Assembly (NCBI RefSeq): GCF_003933245.1
Contig: NZ_QUSX01000002.1
Coordinates: forward strand, 1,054,001-1,118,000
Source: Maribacter algicola
GTDB taxonomy: Bacteria > Bacteroidota > Bacteroidia > Flavobacteriales > Flavobacteriaceae
DNA: 64,000 nucleotides
Direction: 5' to 3'
Below, piece after piece: positions 19,113 to 30,627 of the stretch. The first letter of the stretch is position 1; each line of letters opens with the position of its first letter. The notes below the pieces were generated by a model. It saw only the letters and a program-made list of their open reading frames with translations. It was not told where the DNA came from and did not search any database. Made by a program: the position numbers and the translations under genes.

Positions 19113-20462
19113 TCAATTCCCCTGATGTCCCTTCACCCTAGGAATCAATAACAATTCGGTTTGTCTTCCATTTACATATCTGAAGCCATCCTCTCCATAG
19201 AATCCTGCTTCCTCCAACATGATGCGAATATCCCGTTTCCATTCTGGAATCGTAATGGTAGTATTCAATTCAATCGCATATACGGTATTGGGATTTAACG
19301 GATAGTTTTCCCCATCGTCTTTCATCACACCTCCTTGGGAATCCCACATTCCTATAGTTGTACCGGCCGAATGCCCATACATTCCCAAAGGATGTGTATA
19401 AATGGATGGTCTTAATCCGGCGGCCTTGGCTTCACTCAATGATTTGGCCAAAATCTCGTTCCCGGTTCTCCCGGCAATCATATTTTGGGTCAGGAAATCC
19501 TGTACCCTATTGCCATCCTTTAAACCATTCACCAAAAACTCTGGAGCTTGTTTTTCTTCCGGTTTTAATACATAGGCCAATTCTTGACAATCCGTATTCA
19601 ACCGTAAATAGGTAATCCCAAAATCACAATGCAACAAATCCCCTGGAAGGATGACCATCTCGTCCGGCTTACTGGAAAACGAATAAAATTCAGAATTTTC
19701 ACCTGTGTTATTGGTCCTTTGTACGTCTACCGTAGGATGAAACCATGTCTCCAAACCTAGATCGGTAACCTTTTGGCGCATCCACCAAACAACATCGGAA
19801 GTCGTGGTTATGCCCGGAGTAATCACTTTTTCAGAAAAGGCTTCCGCGATGATATCGTGGGTAATATCTACCAACTGATTGTAAATAACCATTTCCCTTT
19901 CAGTCCTTGTTTCTATCCATCGTACGGCCAATTGTTCCGCGGATACTACTTTTGAATGAAACTTCTTTGGCAAGTTGGCCATAAAGGCATCATAATCGGT
20001 TTTATCGAGTCCGTCTGCAATATTATGGTCCTTGGAATAGTTGAGCCCAATTTTCTTCGGGTTTCGTTCCGTAATCAATTCCATCAATCGTTTCCATTGG
20101 TCCGGTTGCTTCTCCTTTTCCCAGGCCGACTCAATATTCTTTCCCACATTGTATCGGGCAACCGCCAGTTTTTCAATTGTATTATTGGCTTTATCCCTAT
20201 AGAACAGTAGAATGGTCCTTCTTCTGGCATTTAGCCAAGTAGCCGGCAACATGGTACGAAGAACAGGATCCTCGTTGTATTCCCTTGAGATGACCACCCA
20301 CATATCAATGTTGGCATCGTCCATTAACTTGGGCAAAAGATTATTAAATCGCTCATCGAGCAATTCATCGATTACTGTAGCCCTTTCTTTTTCGGATAAA
20401 ATGTGTTGTGCCTTGATAGTTGTACAAAAAGTCAACACCAAAAGGAACAGAATGCTTCTCAT
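19113..20462 (-). CDS. Exported M24-family metallopeptidase (Xaa-Pro aminopeptidase-like)
   Basis: 449 residues with a signal peptide (SILFLLVLTFCTTIKAQ). The N-terminal half is the creatinase-like non-catalytic domain. The C-terminal pita-bread domain keeps the expected metal ligands in order: Asp in LLHCDFG, Asp in LNTDCQEL, His in GMYGHSAG, Glu in YAIELNT and Glu in MLEEAGF. It should cleave N-terminal residues, possibly before proline, in the periplasm. The gene ends the menE-side minus-strand run, 10 bases after menE. Confidence 0.88.
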   Translation of the reverse strand: MRSILFLLVLTFCTTIKAQHILSEKERATVIDELLDERFNNLLPKLMDDANIDMWVVISREYNEDPVLRTMLPATWLNARRRTILLFYRDKANNTIEKLAVARYNVGKNIESAWEKEKQPDQWKRLMELITERNPKKIGLNYSKDHNIADGLDKTDYDAFMANLPKKFHSKVVSAEQLAVRWIETRTEREMVIYNQLVDITHDIIAEAFSEKVITPGITTTSDVVWWMRQKVTDLGLETWFHPTVDVQRTNNTGENSEFYSFSSKPDEMVILPGDLLHCDFGITYLRLNTDCQELAYVLKPEEKQAPEFLVNGLKDGNRVQDFLTQNMIAGRTGNEILAKSLSEAKAAGLRPSIYTHPLGMYGHSAGTTIGMWDSQGGVMKDDGENYPLNPNTVYAIELNTTITIPEWKRDIRIMLEEAGFYGEDGFRYVNGRQTELLLIPRVKGHQGN

Positions 20463-20472
20463 AAAAATTTGA

Positions 20473-21549
20473 TTATTGATTAATAATTGCTTTTTGAAGG
20501 GTCAATTCTCTTTGAATTTTACCATTCTTGGTTCTTATAAAAGTAGGAAGATACAGGATATCTTTGGGTCGCTCAAAAGGCTCAAGCGAATTAATTTCAT
20601 GTAGATTGGGTAAATGCCATGTGGACAGGGAATCGGATTCAATAATCAAGACCAATTTTTGTCCTAGGCGTTCATCGGGCATTCCCGCAATAATGAACGG
20701 ATTTTCCATAAACGCGCTTAATTTCTCCTCTATGGATTCTGGGAACAGCTTTACGCCGCCCGAATTTATGACATTGTCGTGTCTTCCCAACCAAATAAAT
20801 GCCGAGTCTGACAATAATGCTACCCTATCATTGGTCACTATGTTTTCCGAAGCGATTCCAGGCGCTTTTACCACTAAGCATTCCCTTTCGTCCAATGAAA
20901 AATAAACATTTGGCAAAGCCCGGAAAGGTTGATCGGATTCCTCCGTTATTTCCTTGATGGCCACGTGGGTAATCGTCTCCGTCATGCCATAGGTCTCAAA
21001 ACACTTTGTTCGCATTTGGGCCAAGATACTTGCTGTTTCCTTGGGTAGTGCGGCACCCCCTGTAATCAAGGTATCGATTCGCTCAATGTCGTCCAACGAG
21101 GCTTGGACCTGCATGGGAACCATGGCACAGAAACGGAACTTTGCGGGTGTATGGATTTGCTTCAAGGGTGTGGTACTTGGTTGGGCGATATAAATATCCA
21201 ATCCCAATACAAGCGCACGGACTAGCATCATTTTACCGGCAATATAGTCGCAGGGCAAGCATAGTAAACACGTATCGCCAGGTTGCAAATTGAAATAGGC
21301 GCCCGTAGCCAAAGCACTATTTCGCATATGTTTCTTTAAAAGGGAGATTTTTTTTGGATTTCCAGTAGAACCTGAAGTCTGTACATGGATATGGTCATCT
21401 GGCGATATCCAGTCCAATATAAACCGACCTATACTTTCCTTAAAAGGTACCCCTTCCTTCAAAAAACTTTGGGCAATTTCCGATATTCCATCCCATGAAA
21501 CAAGTTTCCCGTCGATTTTAAAATTAGGGTGTACCATGATATCTGGCAT
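20473..21549 (-). CDS. menE: o-Succinylbenzoate-CoA ligase (menaquinone pathway)
   Basis: 358 residues, short for an acyl-adenylating enzyme but usual for the Bacteroidota MenE. It shows the P-loop-like TSGSTGNPKKISL, the YGMTETITH adenylate-binding motif, GRHDNVINSGGVKLFPESIE and a C-terminal catalytic-Lys region (RTKNGKIQREL). It activates o-succinylbenzoate with ATP and CoA. Linked to menC through the CPBP gene; start could also be the Met at codon 5. Confidence 0.9.
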   Translation of the reverse strand: MPDIMVHPNFKIDGKLVSWDGISEIAQSFLKEGVPFKESIGRFILDWISPDDHIHVQTSGSTGNPKKISLLKKHMRNSALATGAYFNLQPGDTCLLCLPCDYIAGKMMLVRALVLGLDIYIAQPSTTPLKQIHTPAKFRFCAMVPMQVQASLDDIERIDTLITGGAALPKETASILAQMRTKCFETYGMTETITHVAIKEITEESDQPFRALPNVYFSLDERECLVVKAPGIASENIVTNDRVALLSDSAFIWLGRHDNVINSGGVKLFPESIEEKLSAFMENPFIIAGMPDERLGQKLVLIIESDSLSTWHLPNLHEINSLEPFERPKDILYLPTFIRTKNGKIQRELTLQKAIINQ

Positions 21550-21555
21550 GGGGAA

Positions 21556-22503
21556 TTAGCTATTTTCTTGGGACAGAAATTCATCCCTGGTCAAAACCCT
21601 ACCTGTCAATCGTTCCTTCCAATTGCTCCATTTGTATTTTTTTGAGAAAAACCAGAGCAACAATGGAAATATGACTAATACAGGGACCAATACATCCCAT
21701 CCCAATACCGGATCCGAAATATCCCGATAGACAGAATCTGTCTGAAAGGCTGTCCAATCTGCGGTTACCAATAAAGCTGCAGTAAGATTATTGGCAGCAT
21801 GAAAGCCCAAGGCCAACTCCAAACCTTCGTCCATAAGGGTAAGAATACCAAGGAAAAAACCTGTACCTATGTAAAAGACAAGAATACCATATCCAAGTTT
21901 TTCGACCTCTGGATTCAAAATATGCAACATACCAAAAAGCAGGGAGGTAAAAACAAGGGGAAACCATCTATTCTTTGTCAATATTCCAAGTCCCTGCATC
22001 ATATAGCCCCTCATAAAATATTCTTCCATACTGGTTTGTATTGGAATGAAAATGATTGAAATGACAGTCAAAATTAAAAACGGAACCAAATTAAAATTGA
22101 AGGCATAGTCCTCCGGTGCCAACCAAATGTCCAGAAATAACAAGGCAAGGGATATGAAGGCCCAAAGACCAAAAGAGTAAAGAATTCTGTTCCAATCAAT
22201 TTTTCTTCGCGAAGTTGTTAAGCTTCGGACCGATTGTTTATGCACGAACGTGACATACAAAAGCAGACAAGCCAAACCTATTGCAAAAGTGAGCAACATG
22301 AGGAAAAGAAAGGTATTGGAGCCCAAGGCTTCAGACATACTACCCATATCACCGGTGGCCAAAGTACCTGTGGCACCGGACATGATTAAGGCTATTATCA
22401 AAGGTATCCCCCCAAAAAACTGCCATGCCCCAAAGACAACGAACACCCCAAGAATGAACTTCCAACTATCACTTGACCCTTTATATGCCTGTTCTATATA
22501 CAT
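21556..22503 (-). CDS. CPBP-family intramembrane metalloprotease
   Basis: 315 residues from the ATG at 22503 (MYIEQAYKG); a start at 22530 is possible but extends further into menC. About seven or eight hydrophobic helices. The CPBP/Abi motif EEYFMRG (EExxxR) lies in the conserved membrane helix, followed by FxxxH-type and HxxxN segments (SLLFGMLHI, LGFHAANN). These enzymes are membrane glutamic/metalloproteases related to Rce1. Sits between menC (8-base overlap) and menE, a placement I recall in other flavobacteria; the link to quinone synthesis is unknown. Confidence 0.88.
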   Translation of the reverse strand: MYIEQAYKGSSDSWKFILGVFVVFGAWQFFGGIPLIIALIMSGATGTLATGDMGSMSEALGSNTFLFLMLLTFAIGLACLLLYVTFVHKQSVRSLTTSRRKIDWNRILYSFGLWAFISLALLFLDIWLAPEDYAFNFNLVPFLILTVISIIFIPIQTSMEEYFMRGYMMQGLGILTKNRWFPLVFTSLLFGMLHILNPEVEKLGYGILVFYIGTGFFLGILTLMDEGLELALGFHAANNLTAALLVTADWTAFQTDSVYRDISDPVLGWDVLVPVLVIFPLLLWFFSKKYKWSNWKERLTGRVLTRDEFLSQENS

Positions 22504-23546
22504 AAACTTTCTATTAAATAATTTTCCCAACTTTGTTGCCTATTATAATACAACCCTCCGTTTTTTACTTCTAAGGGACTCTCAAAATTATTGGTGAATA
22601 ACGACCCCGTTCCGAGTCCTTGGGGCATGCTATTCTGTAAAGTGGAAGTCCATTGGGCAATGGCGTTCAAACCAATATTGCTTTCCAGGGCACTGGTTAT
22701 CCACCATCCGATACCACTTTTTTCGGCCAAATCAATCCATTCCTTACTTCCCTCAAATCCACCTACTAAACTAGGCTTTAAAATGATATATTGGGGGGCA
22801 ATGGTGCGCAAGAGTTCCCTTTTTTTGGATATATGGGTCACTCCTATCAATTCCTCGTCCAAGGCAATGGGCAAAGGTGTCCTTTCACATAAATCCTTCA
22901 TAGTCTTCCAATTTCCTTGTTTTATAGGTTGCTCTATGGAATGCAACTGAAATTGTGCGAGTTCGTCCAATTTTTGCAGTGCCTGACCCGGTGAAAATGC
23001 CCCATTGGCATCGACCCTAAGTTCTATTTGATTTGAGGAAAAGTCCTTGCGTATGGATTCCAACAAACGTAATTCCTCATTAAAATCTATGGCCCCGATC
23101 TTCATTTTTATACAAGAAAAACCTTGTTTCAATTTTTCGGCGATTTGGTCTTTCATGTATTCCGCGTCGCCCATCCAAATAAGGCCATTAATCGGAATTG
23201 GTTTGTTTTCAAAAAGAAAGGAGGTTTGAAAAAGTTCAAATGGATTTTCACTTTCCAATGACATATACGCTTGTTCCAATCCAAATTGGATGCTGGGGTA
23301 ATCCATCAATTCTTTCAAAAGATAGGATTTGCCCCTCTGGATATGATCCTCGACCCATTTGCATTTTTCCTCATAGTGCGGTACATCATCGTAACTAAGC
23401 CCCCTAAAAAGTCCGCATTCACCTATTCCAAGCTTTCCCTCCTTTTCCAAAATAACAAACCAGGTTTCCTTGGTCCTCAAAATTCCTCGTGAAGTGCCAC
23501 TAGGTCTCTTAAGATTTAGAATATACTTTTTGAAACTTGCTTTCAT
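22494..23546 (-). CDS. menC: o-Succinylbenzoate synthase (enolase superfamily)
   Basis: 350 residues. The muconate-lactonising branch signature is present: catalytic Lys in CIKMKIG, Asp ligand in RVDANGAFS, Glu ligand in SIEQPIKQG, Asp-Glu in ALDEELIG and the second catalytic Lys in LKPSLVGGF. It dehydrates SHCHC to o-succinylbenzoate in menaquinone synthesis, the step before MenE. First gene of the menC-CPBP-menE-M24 run. Confidence 0.9.
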   Translation of the reverse strand: MKASFKKYILNLKRPSGTSRGILRTKETWFVILEKEGKLGIGECGLFRGLSYDDVPHYEEKCKWVEDHIQRGKSYLLKELMDYPSIQFGLEQAYMSLESENPFELFQTSFLFENKPIPINGLIWMGDAEYMKDQIAEKLKQGFSCIKMKIGAIDFNEELRLLESIRKDFSSNQIELRVDANGAFSPGQALQKLDELAQFQLHSIEQPIKQGNWKTMKDLCERTPLPIALDEELIGVTHISKKRELLRTIAPQYIILKPSLVGGFEGSKEWIDLAEKSGIGWWITSALESNIGLNAIAQWTSTLQNSMPQGLGTGSLFTNNFESPLEVKNGGLYYNRQQSWENYLIESLCI

Positions 23547-23643
23547 CTTAATTCCTGGATCGTTTTTTCAACACAAAATCCTTTCCCTGATTTAAGTTGA
23601 ATCCTTCAAATTTAGTTATATTTTGACATTCAATAAAGTCACT

Positions 23644-24438
23644 ATGGACAACTTAAAAGATAAGGTCATTTGGGTTACCGGGGCTTCCTCGGGAATTGGA
23701 GAAGCACTTTCCTACAAACTAAATGGGCTTGGGGCCAAGCTAATACTATCCGCCCGTAGGAAAACCGAATTGGAACGTGTCAAAAATAATTGCTCGTTTC
23801 CAAATAATGTAGCCGTTCTTCCTTTAGATCTTGCCAACTTTACCGAGCTGGAAGACATGCCCAAAAAGGCACTTTCCCTTTACGGTTATATCGATATTCT
23901 CGTCAATAATGGCGGAGTTAGTCAACGTTCGTTAATAAAGGACACCTCTTTTAAAGTATATCAAGAATTAATAAACATTAATTATCTGGGAACTATACAG
24001 TTGACCAAGTGTATGCTCCCACATTTTATCGATGCCAATTCCGGACATTTTGTTACCATAACCAGTTTAATGGGTAAATTTTCCTCTCCATATCGATCAG
24101 GATATTGTGGGGCGAAACATGCCCTGCACGGATTTTTTGATTCATTGCGAATGGAGCATGAAAAGGACCGTATCGATGTGACAATGGTTTGCCCGGGATT
24201 TGTTAAGACAAACGTATCCAAAAACGCCCTGATAGGAGACGGAAGTAGTTCCAATACGGATGATACGGCTACAAAAAATGGTATTGCCCCAGAAGACTGT
24301 GCCCAACAAATAATTGAAGGTATAAAAAGAAAAAAATTCGAGGTCTATATTGGGGGAAAGGAAAAATACGGGGTATACTTAAAACGCTTTTTTCCTAAAC
24401 TATTACATAAATTGGTTTTGAGAAGTAACGTTAGATGA
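23644..24438 (+). CDS. Short-chain dehydrogenase/reductase
   Basis: 264 residues from the ATG at 23644; an in-frame TTG at 23623 is less likely. Classical SDR features: TGASSGIG cofactor loop, NNGGVS, catalytic Ser in TSLMGKFS and YCGAK (YxxxK). The first residue after beta-2 (SARRKTE) suggests NADP(H). Substrate not readable. Stands alone on the plus strand between two minus-strand runs, ending 2 bases from the kinase stop. Confidence 0.9.
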   Translation: MDNLKDKVIWVTGASSGIGEALSYKLNGLGAKLILSARRKTELERVKNNCSFPNNVAVLPLDLANFTELEDMPKKALSLYGYIDILVNNGGVSQRSLIKDTSFKVYQELININYLGTIQLTKCMLPHFIDANSGHFVTITSLMGKFSSPYRSGYCGAKHALHGFFDSLRMEHEKDRIDVTMVCPGFVKTNVSKNALIGDGSSSNTDDTATKNGIAPEDCAQQIIEGIKRKKFEVYIGGKEKYGVYLKRFFPKLLHKLVLRSNVR

Positions 24439-24440
24439 GC

Positions 24441-26408
<1,968 letters not shown>

Positions 26409-26819
26409 ATCATGCTCAAAACAAGGTGACGGACATACTTTAGTATCGTGGATCAACAATACTAACAAAAACGACTGTAAAGATTGTATTACCCCAAGTT
26501 AACTATGCCATTTACCCACCAATTCAAGTTTTTAAAATGGATATTCTCAATATTTAGGTCCTGCTAAGAATAGATTCGAAACATCCGAAAAGCTTACCTT
26601 CATCAAATTCAATTCATACCATTTGTACCAATGATATTGAACAATATCCTGTTTTACAAAAATATTATTTAGAAAGCCAGGTTTGGACTTAATGTTGTAT
26701 AAAGCCGATTTTTTGTTGTGAAGTAACCATTAAACGAAAAACATGTTATTTCAACTGGTTTTTCAAACACTTTATCGATAAAATTACAGGAAGGTACTAC
26801 TGTAAATTCTCCAAACAGC
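26409..26819. other. Intergenic gap between response regulator and kinase genes
   Basis: 411 bases, AT-rich. I looked on both strands and found no frame with coding character, no clear hairpin terminator and no repeat. Confidence 0.6.
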
Positions 26820-27584
26820 TTAAGAATTCATAGCGGAAATAATAAATTCCTTGAAATCCTTTGAGATGGGTATTAGGGTGTTATTTATCAATATATCTTT
26901 TGAGTTAATTGCATCAATATGATCTACATTAACTATATAGGATTTATGTGCCCTGTAAAATTTATTTGAGGGCAATTTTTCCAGATAATCCTTTAAAGGA
27001 GAACGCACCAAAAATTTCTTGTCTGCCGTATTTACTTCTAAATAGACATTGTCCGCCTTGATAAATTGGATATCACCAAATTGTATTCTATAGTAAAGAT
27101 GTTGCTTTTTGACAAAAATGGAATCCTTAAGGATGGAATTGCTCATGGGAACATCTTCATTTGACTCTTCCGAATTTGAAGCTGTCTTTCCAGAAGCCTG
27201 TTTTCCATATATGAAATTGGATAAAGCTATTTCTATAGAAGTATAAAGGTCCTGTTGCTCAAAAGGTTTTACCAGATACCCATTAGGTTTTACCGTTTTT
27301 GCATTTTCAACTGTGGCCCTGTCTGAATTTGATGTTACGAAAATAAACGGGATATCATAATTTTCCCTTATATGTTTCCCTAAATCGATTCCTGTTTTAT
27401 CCGAAGCTAGGATGATATCAATAAGGACGAGGTCTACTTGTTGGGTTTTTAATACTTCAACCGCTTGTTCATAAACGATAACATTGTCTACAATTTCATA
27501 ACCAATTTCCTCCAACATGGACTGCATATCATCTGCAATGATTACGTTGTCCTCTACGATAAGTATTTTAATAGGTTGTTCCAA
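26820..27584 (-). CDS. LytTR-family response regulator
   Basis: 254 residues. The receiver domain (about 1-120) has the acidic pocket (IVEDN), phospho-acceptor Asp in VDLVLIDIILA, Ser/Thr in FVTSN and Lys in YLVKPFEQQD. A linker with acidic/serine residues leads to a LytTR DNA-binding domain (about 150-254; IQFIKADNVYLEV, FYRAHKSYIVNVDHI). It likely binds direct-repeat promoter sites after phosphorylation by the HisKA_2 kinase encoded next on the same strand. Confidence 0.92.
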   Translation of the reverse strand: MEQPIKILIVEDNVIIADDMQSMLEEIGYEIVDNVIVYEQAVEVLKTQQVDLVLIDIILASDKTGIDLGKHIRENYDIPFIFVTSNSDRATVENAKTVKPNGYLVKPFEQQDLYTSIEIALSNFIYGKQASGKTASNSEESNEDVPMSNSILKDSIFVKKQHLYYRIQFGDIQFIKADNVYLEVNTADKKFLVRSPLKDYLEKLPSNKFYRAHKSYIVNVDHIDAINSKDILINNTLIPISKDFKEFIISAMNS

Positions 27585-27618
27585 AATTGTGTGTGGTTTA
27601 GTGGGTTAACGTCCAAAA

Positions 27619-28527
27619 CTACAAAAAATTGTGATAACTAAAATAAAAGAGCACGGCCATTAAAAAAGTACTCAACGCCAGAATTTTGAGCTCAGGGTCC
27701 AACAAAGCTGGATCGGTAATATTTTGAACCTTTCTAAAATGCAAGAAAATTGGAATAAATGCCAGCAAACTAAAATAGCCCCACCAACTCTTGGCCGTGA
27801 GGTTTAAAAAAATAAGAAGGGATAGAAAAGCGACCGATAGCAGGACGAGGTGGTAGATTTTTCCACGTGCAAATCCCATTTTGACAATCAAGGTATTCTT
27901 ACCGGATTCCTTATCAGATCGATGGTCCCTCAAATTATTCAAGTTGAGCACACCAACACTTAAAAGCCCAACGGTAATTGCCGGCAATGCTGCAAGAACA
28001 GGGATTGTTTTTATGAATAGGAACATACTACCTAATACGCCTACCAATCCAAAAAAGACAAAGACAAATAAATCTCCCAATCCATTGTAACCATAGGCAT
28101 TTTTGCCAATGGTATAGTTGATGGCCGCCCAAATACTCAATACCCCCAAAAAAATGAAAAGCATGGTCCATAATAATTCCTCAATACCAAATGAAACAAA
28201 CAAAAGGACTAAAACTAACAGAAAATCAATGACAATGGATACGATTATACCTTTCTTCAAGGCGCTTTTGCTTAAAAGTCCACTTTGTAAGGCGCGTTTA
28301 GGACCAATTCTATTTTGGTTATCGGTTCCCTTTATTCCGTCACCATAATCATTGGCGAAATTTGAAGTGACCTGAAATCCGATCGTGGTAAGAATCGCCA
28401 ACCAAAAAATGACTGGTTGAAAACTACCATAAAAGGAAGCCAACCCAGCACCAACCAGTATTCCAGAGACGGAAAGTGGAAGTGTCCTTAACCTTGCGGC
28501 GTTTATCCACGCCCTTACCTGGTTCAC
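27619..28527 (-). CDS. menA: 1,4-Dihydroxy-2-naphthoate polyprenyltransferase
   Basis: 302 residues, eight to nine membrane helices. The UbiA-family prenyl-diphosphate/Mg motifs are NDYGDGIKGTDNQNR (NDxxDxxxD) and NNLRDHRSDKESGKNT (second Asp-rich loop). It attaches the isoprenoid chain to DHNA, giving demethylmenaquinone, in the inner membrane. Its ATG overlaps the upstream SPOR-like gene stop by one base. No menB lies next to it. Confidence 0.92.
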   Translation of the reverse strand: MNQVRAWINAARLRTLPLSVSGILVGAGLASFYGSFQPVIFWLAILTTIGFQVTSNFANDYGDGIKGTDNQNRIGPKRALQSGLLSKSALKKGIIVSIVIDFLLVLVLLFVSFGIEELLWTMLFIFLGVLSIWAAINYTIGKNAYGYNGLGDLFVFVFFGLVGVLGSMFLFIKTIPVLAALPAITVGLLSVGVLNLNNLRDHRSDKESGKNTLIVKMGFARGKIYHLVLLSVAFLSLLIFLNLTAKSWWGYFSLLAFIPIFLHFRKVQNITDPALLDPELKILALSTFLMAVLFYFSYHNFL

Positions 28528-29129
28528 TAATAAGGATCTTCTATTTGAACTCTTTTGCCTTCTTTGTAGGAAGCCACAAAAGCATCCTCAAAACCAAGAG
28601 CTACCAATTGTTGCCTAAAGGACCTGGCCTCTTCCAAGGTTTCAAAAGTACCTAGGGAGTAGGAGTAAAACGGATTCGTTTTTACGAACAAGGTGTTGGT
28701 CAATGCCTCAGAAGCGAGCGTTACATTATTATCAACAAAAGACTTGACCTGGACCGAATATATTTTTTCCTTTTCAAGGAATTGTTTTGCCAGATAAAAT
28801 TCCTTTACCAAGCTTAGTTCGTCGTTTTGCGCCTTTAAGTTATCAATCCTAGATTTTATGGCATCCAAGCTATCTATGGATACAAGAAGGTTGTTGTTCT
28901 GTTTGTCCAGTGAATTGGACGTATTCAAACCGGCAGTAAAAGATGTAAGTGCCAAGCCTCCAATTAAGAAAAAAGCCGTAATTCCAGCAAAAATGTTTCG
29001 CTGTATCTTACTTCTTTTTAGCTCCTTATTTTTAAATTTTATCTGGTCTAGAAGCCGTTCATTGATTATTTGAGCCTTGTCAATGTCTTTATGCAACTCT
29101 AAAAGATCGCTTTCTTCGATAAAGGGCAT
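28527..29129 (-). CDS. Membrane-anchored protein with SPOR-like C-terminus
   Basis: 200 residues. A cytoplasmic helical N-terminus (HKDIDKAQIINERLLDQIKFKNKELKRSK) precedes one membrane helix (about 47-67), a short coiled coil (about 75-115) and a C-terminal domain of about 75 residues (YSVQVKSFVDNN ... FYSYSLGTFETLEEARSFRQQLVALGFEDAFVASYKEGKRV) with the repeat pattern of SPOR peptidoglycan-binding domains. Likely an envelope protein. Its coupling to menA is positional only. Confidence 0.75.
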   Translation of the reverse strand: MPFIEESDLLELHKDIDKAQIINERLLDQIKFKNKELKRSKIQRNIFAGITAFFLIGGLALTSFTAGLNTSNSLDKQNNNLLVSIDSLDAIKSRIDNLKAQNDELSLVKEFYLAKQFLEKEKIYSVQVKSFVDNNVTLASEALTNTLFVKTNPFYSYSLGTFETLEEARSFRQQLVALGFEDAFVASYKEGKRVQIEDPY

Positions 29130-29313
29130 ATGCTAACTAATTTAAATCTTAAAATTACTTTAAATGTAAGTAAAAAAAGAGTTGGAATTACACTTCTTCC
29201 CACTACCATGACAAAAATAGGGCTAAAGGCATACTGGACAAAATATAATGTTGTATAATTCAGATTAAAAAATTGAGCACCAAGTGTTTAATACATTAAA
29301 TATTCTCCTTTTA

Positions 29314-30147
29314 CTAGGTAGCCAAACGGATACCATTATTTTCCAAATCAACCTTTCGCTCCTTATATAAAGTACCTAGTCCCTTTTTAAAGGTTTTTTT
29401 GCTCATCTGCAACATATCCCTAATTTCTTCGGGATCCGACTTGTCATGTAAAGGCAGAAAACCTCCATTCTCCTTTAGGACATTGTATATTTTAGTAGCA
29501 GCAGGTTCCAATACCTTACTTCCAAGGGGTTGCAGTGAGATATCTATTTTATTATCGTTTCTAATTCTTTTTACACAACCTGGAATGACATCCCCAATAT
29601 TGACCGTCTTAAAAACTTCGTTGAAATAGACCAACCCTTTATGTCTTTCGTTAACGATTACTTCCCAACCCAAATCCGTTTGTCTAGTAACGACCAAATC
29701 CACTTCTTCCCACTCCTTAAGGTCCAGGTTCTCGTTACTTAAAAATTTATCCAATTTATTGGAAGCAACCAATCGTCCGCTTTTTTCGTCGAGGTAACAG
29801 TGAACAACATACCACTGACCCTGTTTCATTTTACTTCGTTGCTCCCTAAAAGGAACCAATAAGTGTTTTTCAAGACCCCAATCCAAAAAAGCGCCAAATT
29901 CATTTACTTCGGCAACCTGCAATAACCGGAACTCCCCTAACATGATATCCGGCTCCAGGGTTGTAGCCACTGGTCTTTCATCATAATCCAAATAACAGAA
30001 TACCTCAATATTTTGTCCTATCTCGTAGGATTCGGGCACATATTTATTGGGTAATAGAATATCGTTACCATCCTCATCGCCTAGAAATAAACCTACACTG
30101 GTATCCCTTAGGATTTTCAAATCATTTTTTCTTCCAATTTCTATCAT
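29314..30147 (-). CDS. CvfB-like S1 RNA-binding protein
   Basis: 277 residues, the usual length of CvfB. It has tandem S1-like OB folds (EIGRKNDLKILRDTSVGLFLGDEDGNDILLP; LGEFRLLQVAEVNEFGAFLDWGLEKHLLVP; a third at about 140-205) and a C-terminal winged-helix (DPEEIRDMLQMSKKTFKKGLGTLYKERKVDLENNGIRL). CvfB binds RNA and affects virulence and growth regulation in Gram-positives; the role in Bacteroidota is unknown. Frequently located among men genes in flavobacteria, from memory. Confidence 0.85.
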   Translation of the reverse strand: MIEIGRKNDLKILRDTSVGLFLGDEDGNDILLPNKYVPESYEIGQNIEVFCYLDYDERPVATTLEPDIMLGEFRLLQVAEVNEFGAFLDWGLEKHLLVPFREQRSKMKQGQWYVVHCYLDEKSGRLVASNKLDKFLSNENLDLKEWEEVDLVVTRQTDLGWEVIVNERHKGLVYFNEVFKTVNIGDVIPGCVKRIRNDNKIDISLQPLGSKVLEPAATKIYNVLKENGGFLPLHDKSDPEEIRDMLQMSKKTFKKGLGTLYKERKVDLENNGIRLAT

Positions 30148-30194
30148 AGTACAAAATTACGTGAATTAGGGAAGTAATATGGGATACTATACAA

Positions 30195-30226
30195 AATAAA
30201 AAAAGGCCGTTTCATAGAAACGACCT
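30195..30226 (-). terminator. Intrinsic terminator after the DUF2853 gene
   Basis: Read on the minus strand, a 10-bp stem (one G.U pair) with a 3-base loop is followed by a T-run, 22 bases past the DUF2853 stop. Confidence 0.8.
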
Positions 30227-30247
30227 CTTATCAAATATGAAAATATT

Positions 30248-30586
30248 CTAATATACGGAAGCCTTGTTAAAATGTTTGCAAAGCATGTAATAAACCACAG
30301 CCCTATGTTTATTTCTGTTGGCAGATCCATATTTGTCCATTACGGATTTAATAGCATCCATTAATTGTGGACCGTCACTAAGACCTAATTTTTTTATTAG
30401 GTAATTGTTCTTTACGGTCTCAAGCTCTTTTTCATCACCTCCAGACACTTTGGAGGCGTCAAGGTTGTAAATGGATGGCCCCAAGCCAACAGTTACTTTG
30501 GTAAGCAAATCCATGTCAGCAGTTTCACCAAATTTATCCTTGATGTCTGCTGCGTATTTTTCAATAAGATCGTCTCTTTTACTCAT
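30248..30586 (-). CDS. DUF2853-family protein
   Basis: 112 residues, helical and charged (KRDDLIEKYAADIKDKFGETADMDLLTKVTVGLGPSIYNLDASKVSGGDEKELETVKNNYL, ending in NKHRAVVYYMLCKHFNKASVY). It matches the DUF2853 family, small cytoplasmic proteins of unknown function. Lies 41 bases after menD on the same strand and before a terminator, so it is probably the last cistron of the thioesterase-menF-menD unit. Confidence 0.8.
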   Translation of the reverse strand: MSKRDDLIEKYAADIKDKFGETADMDLLTKVTVGLGPSIYNLDASKVSGGDEKELETVKNNYLIKKLGLSDGPQLMDAIKSVMDKYGSANRNKHRAVVYYMLCKHFNKASVY

Positions 30587-30627
30587 AATTTTTTAGTGTC
30601 TTAATTAGTTAATAGTTAATATTTTCC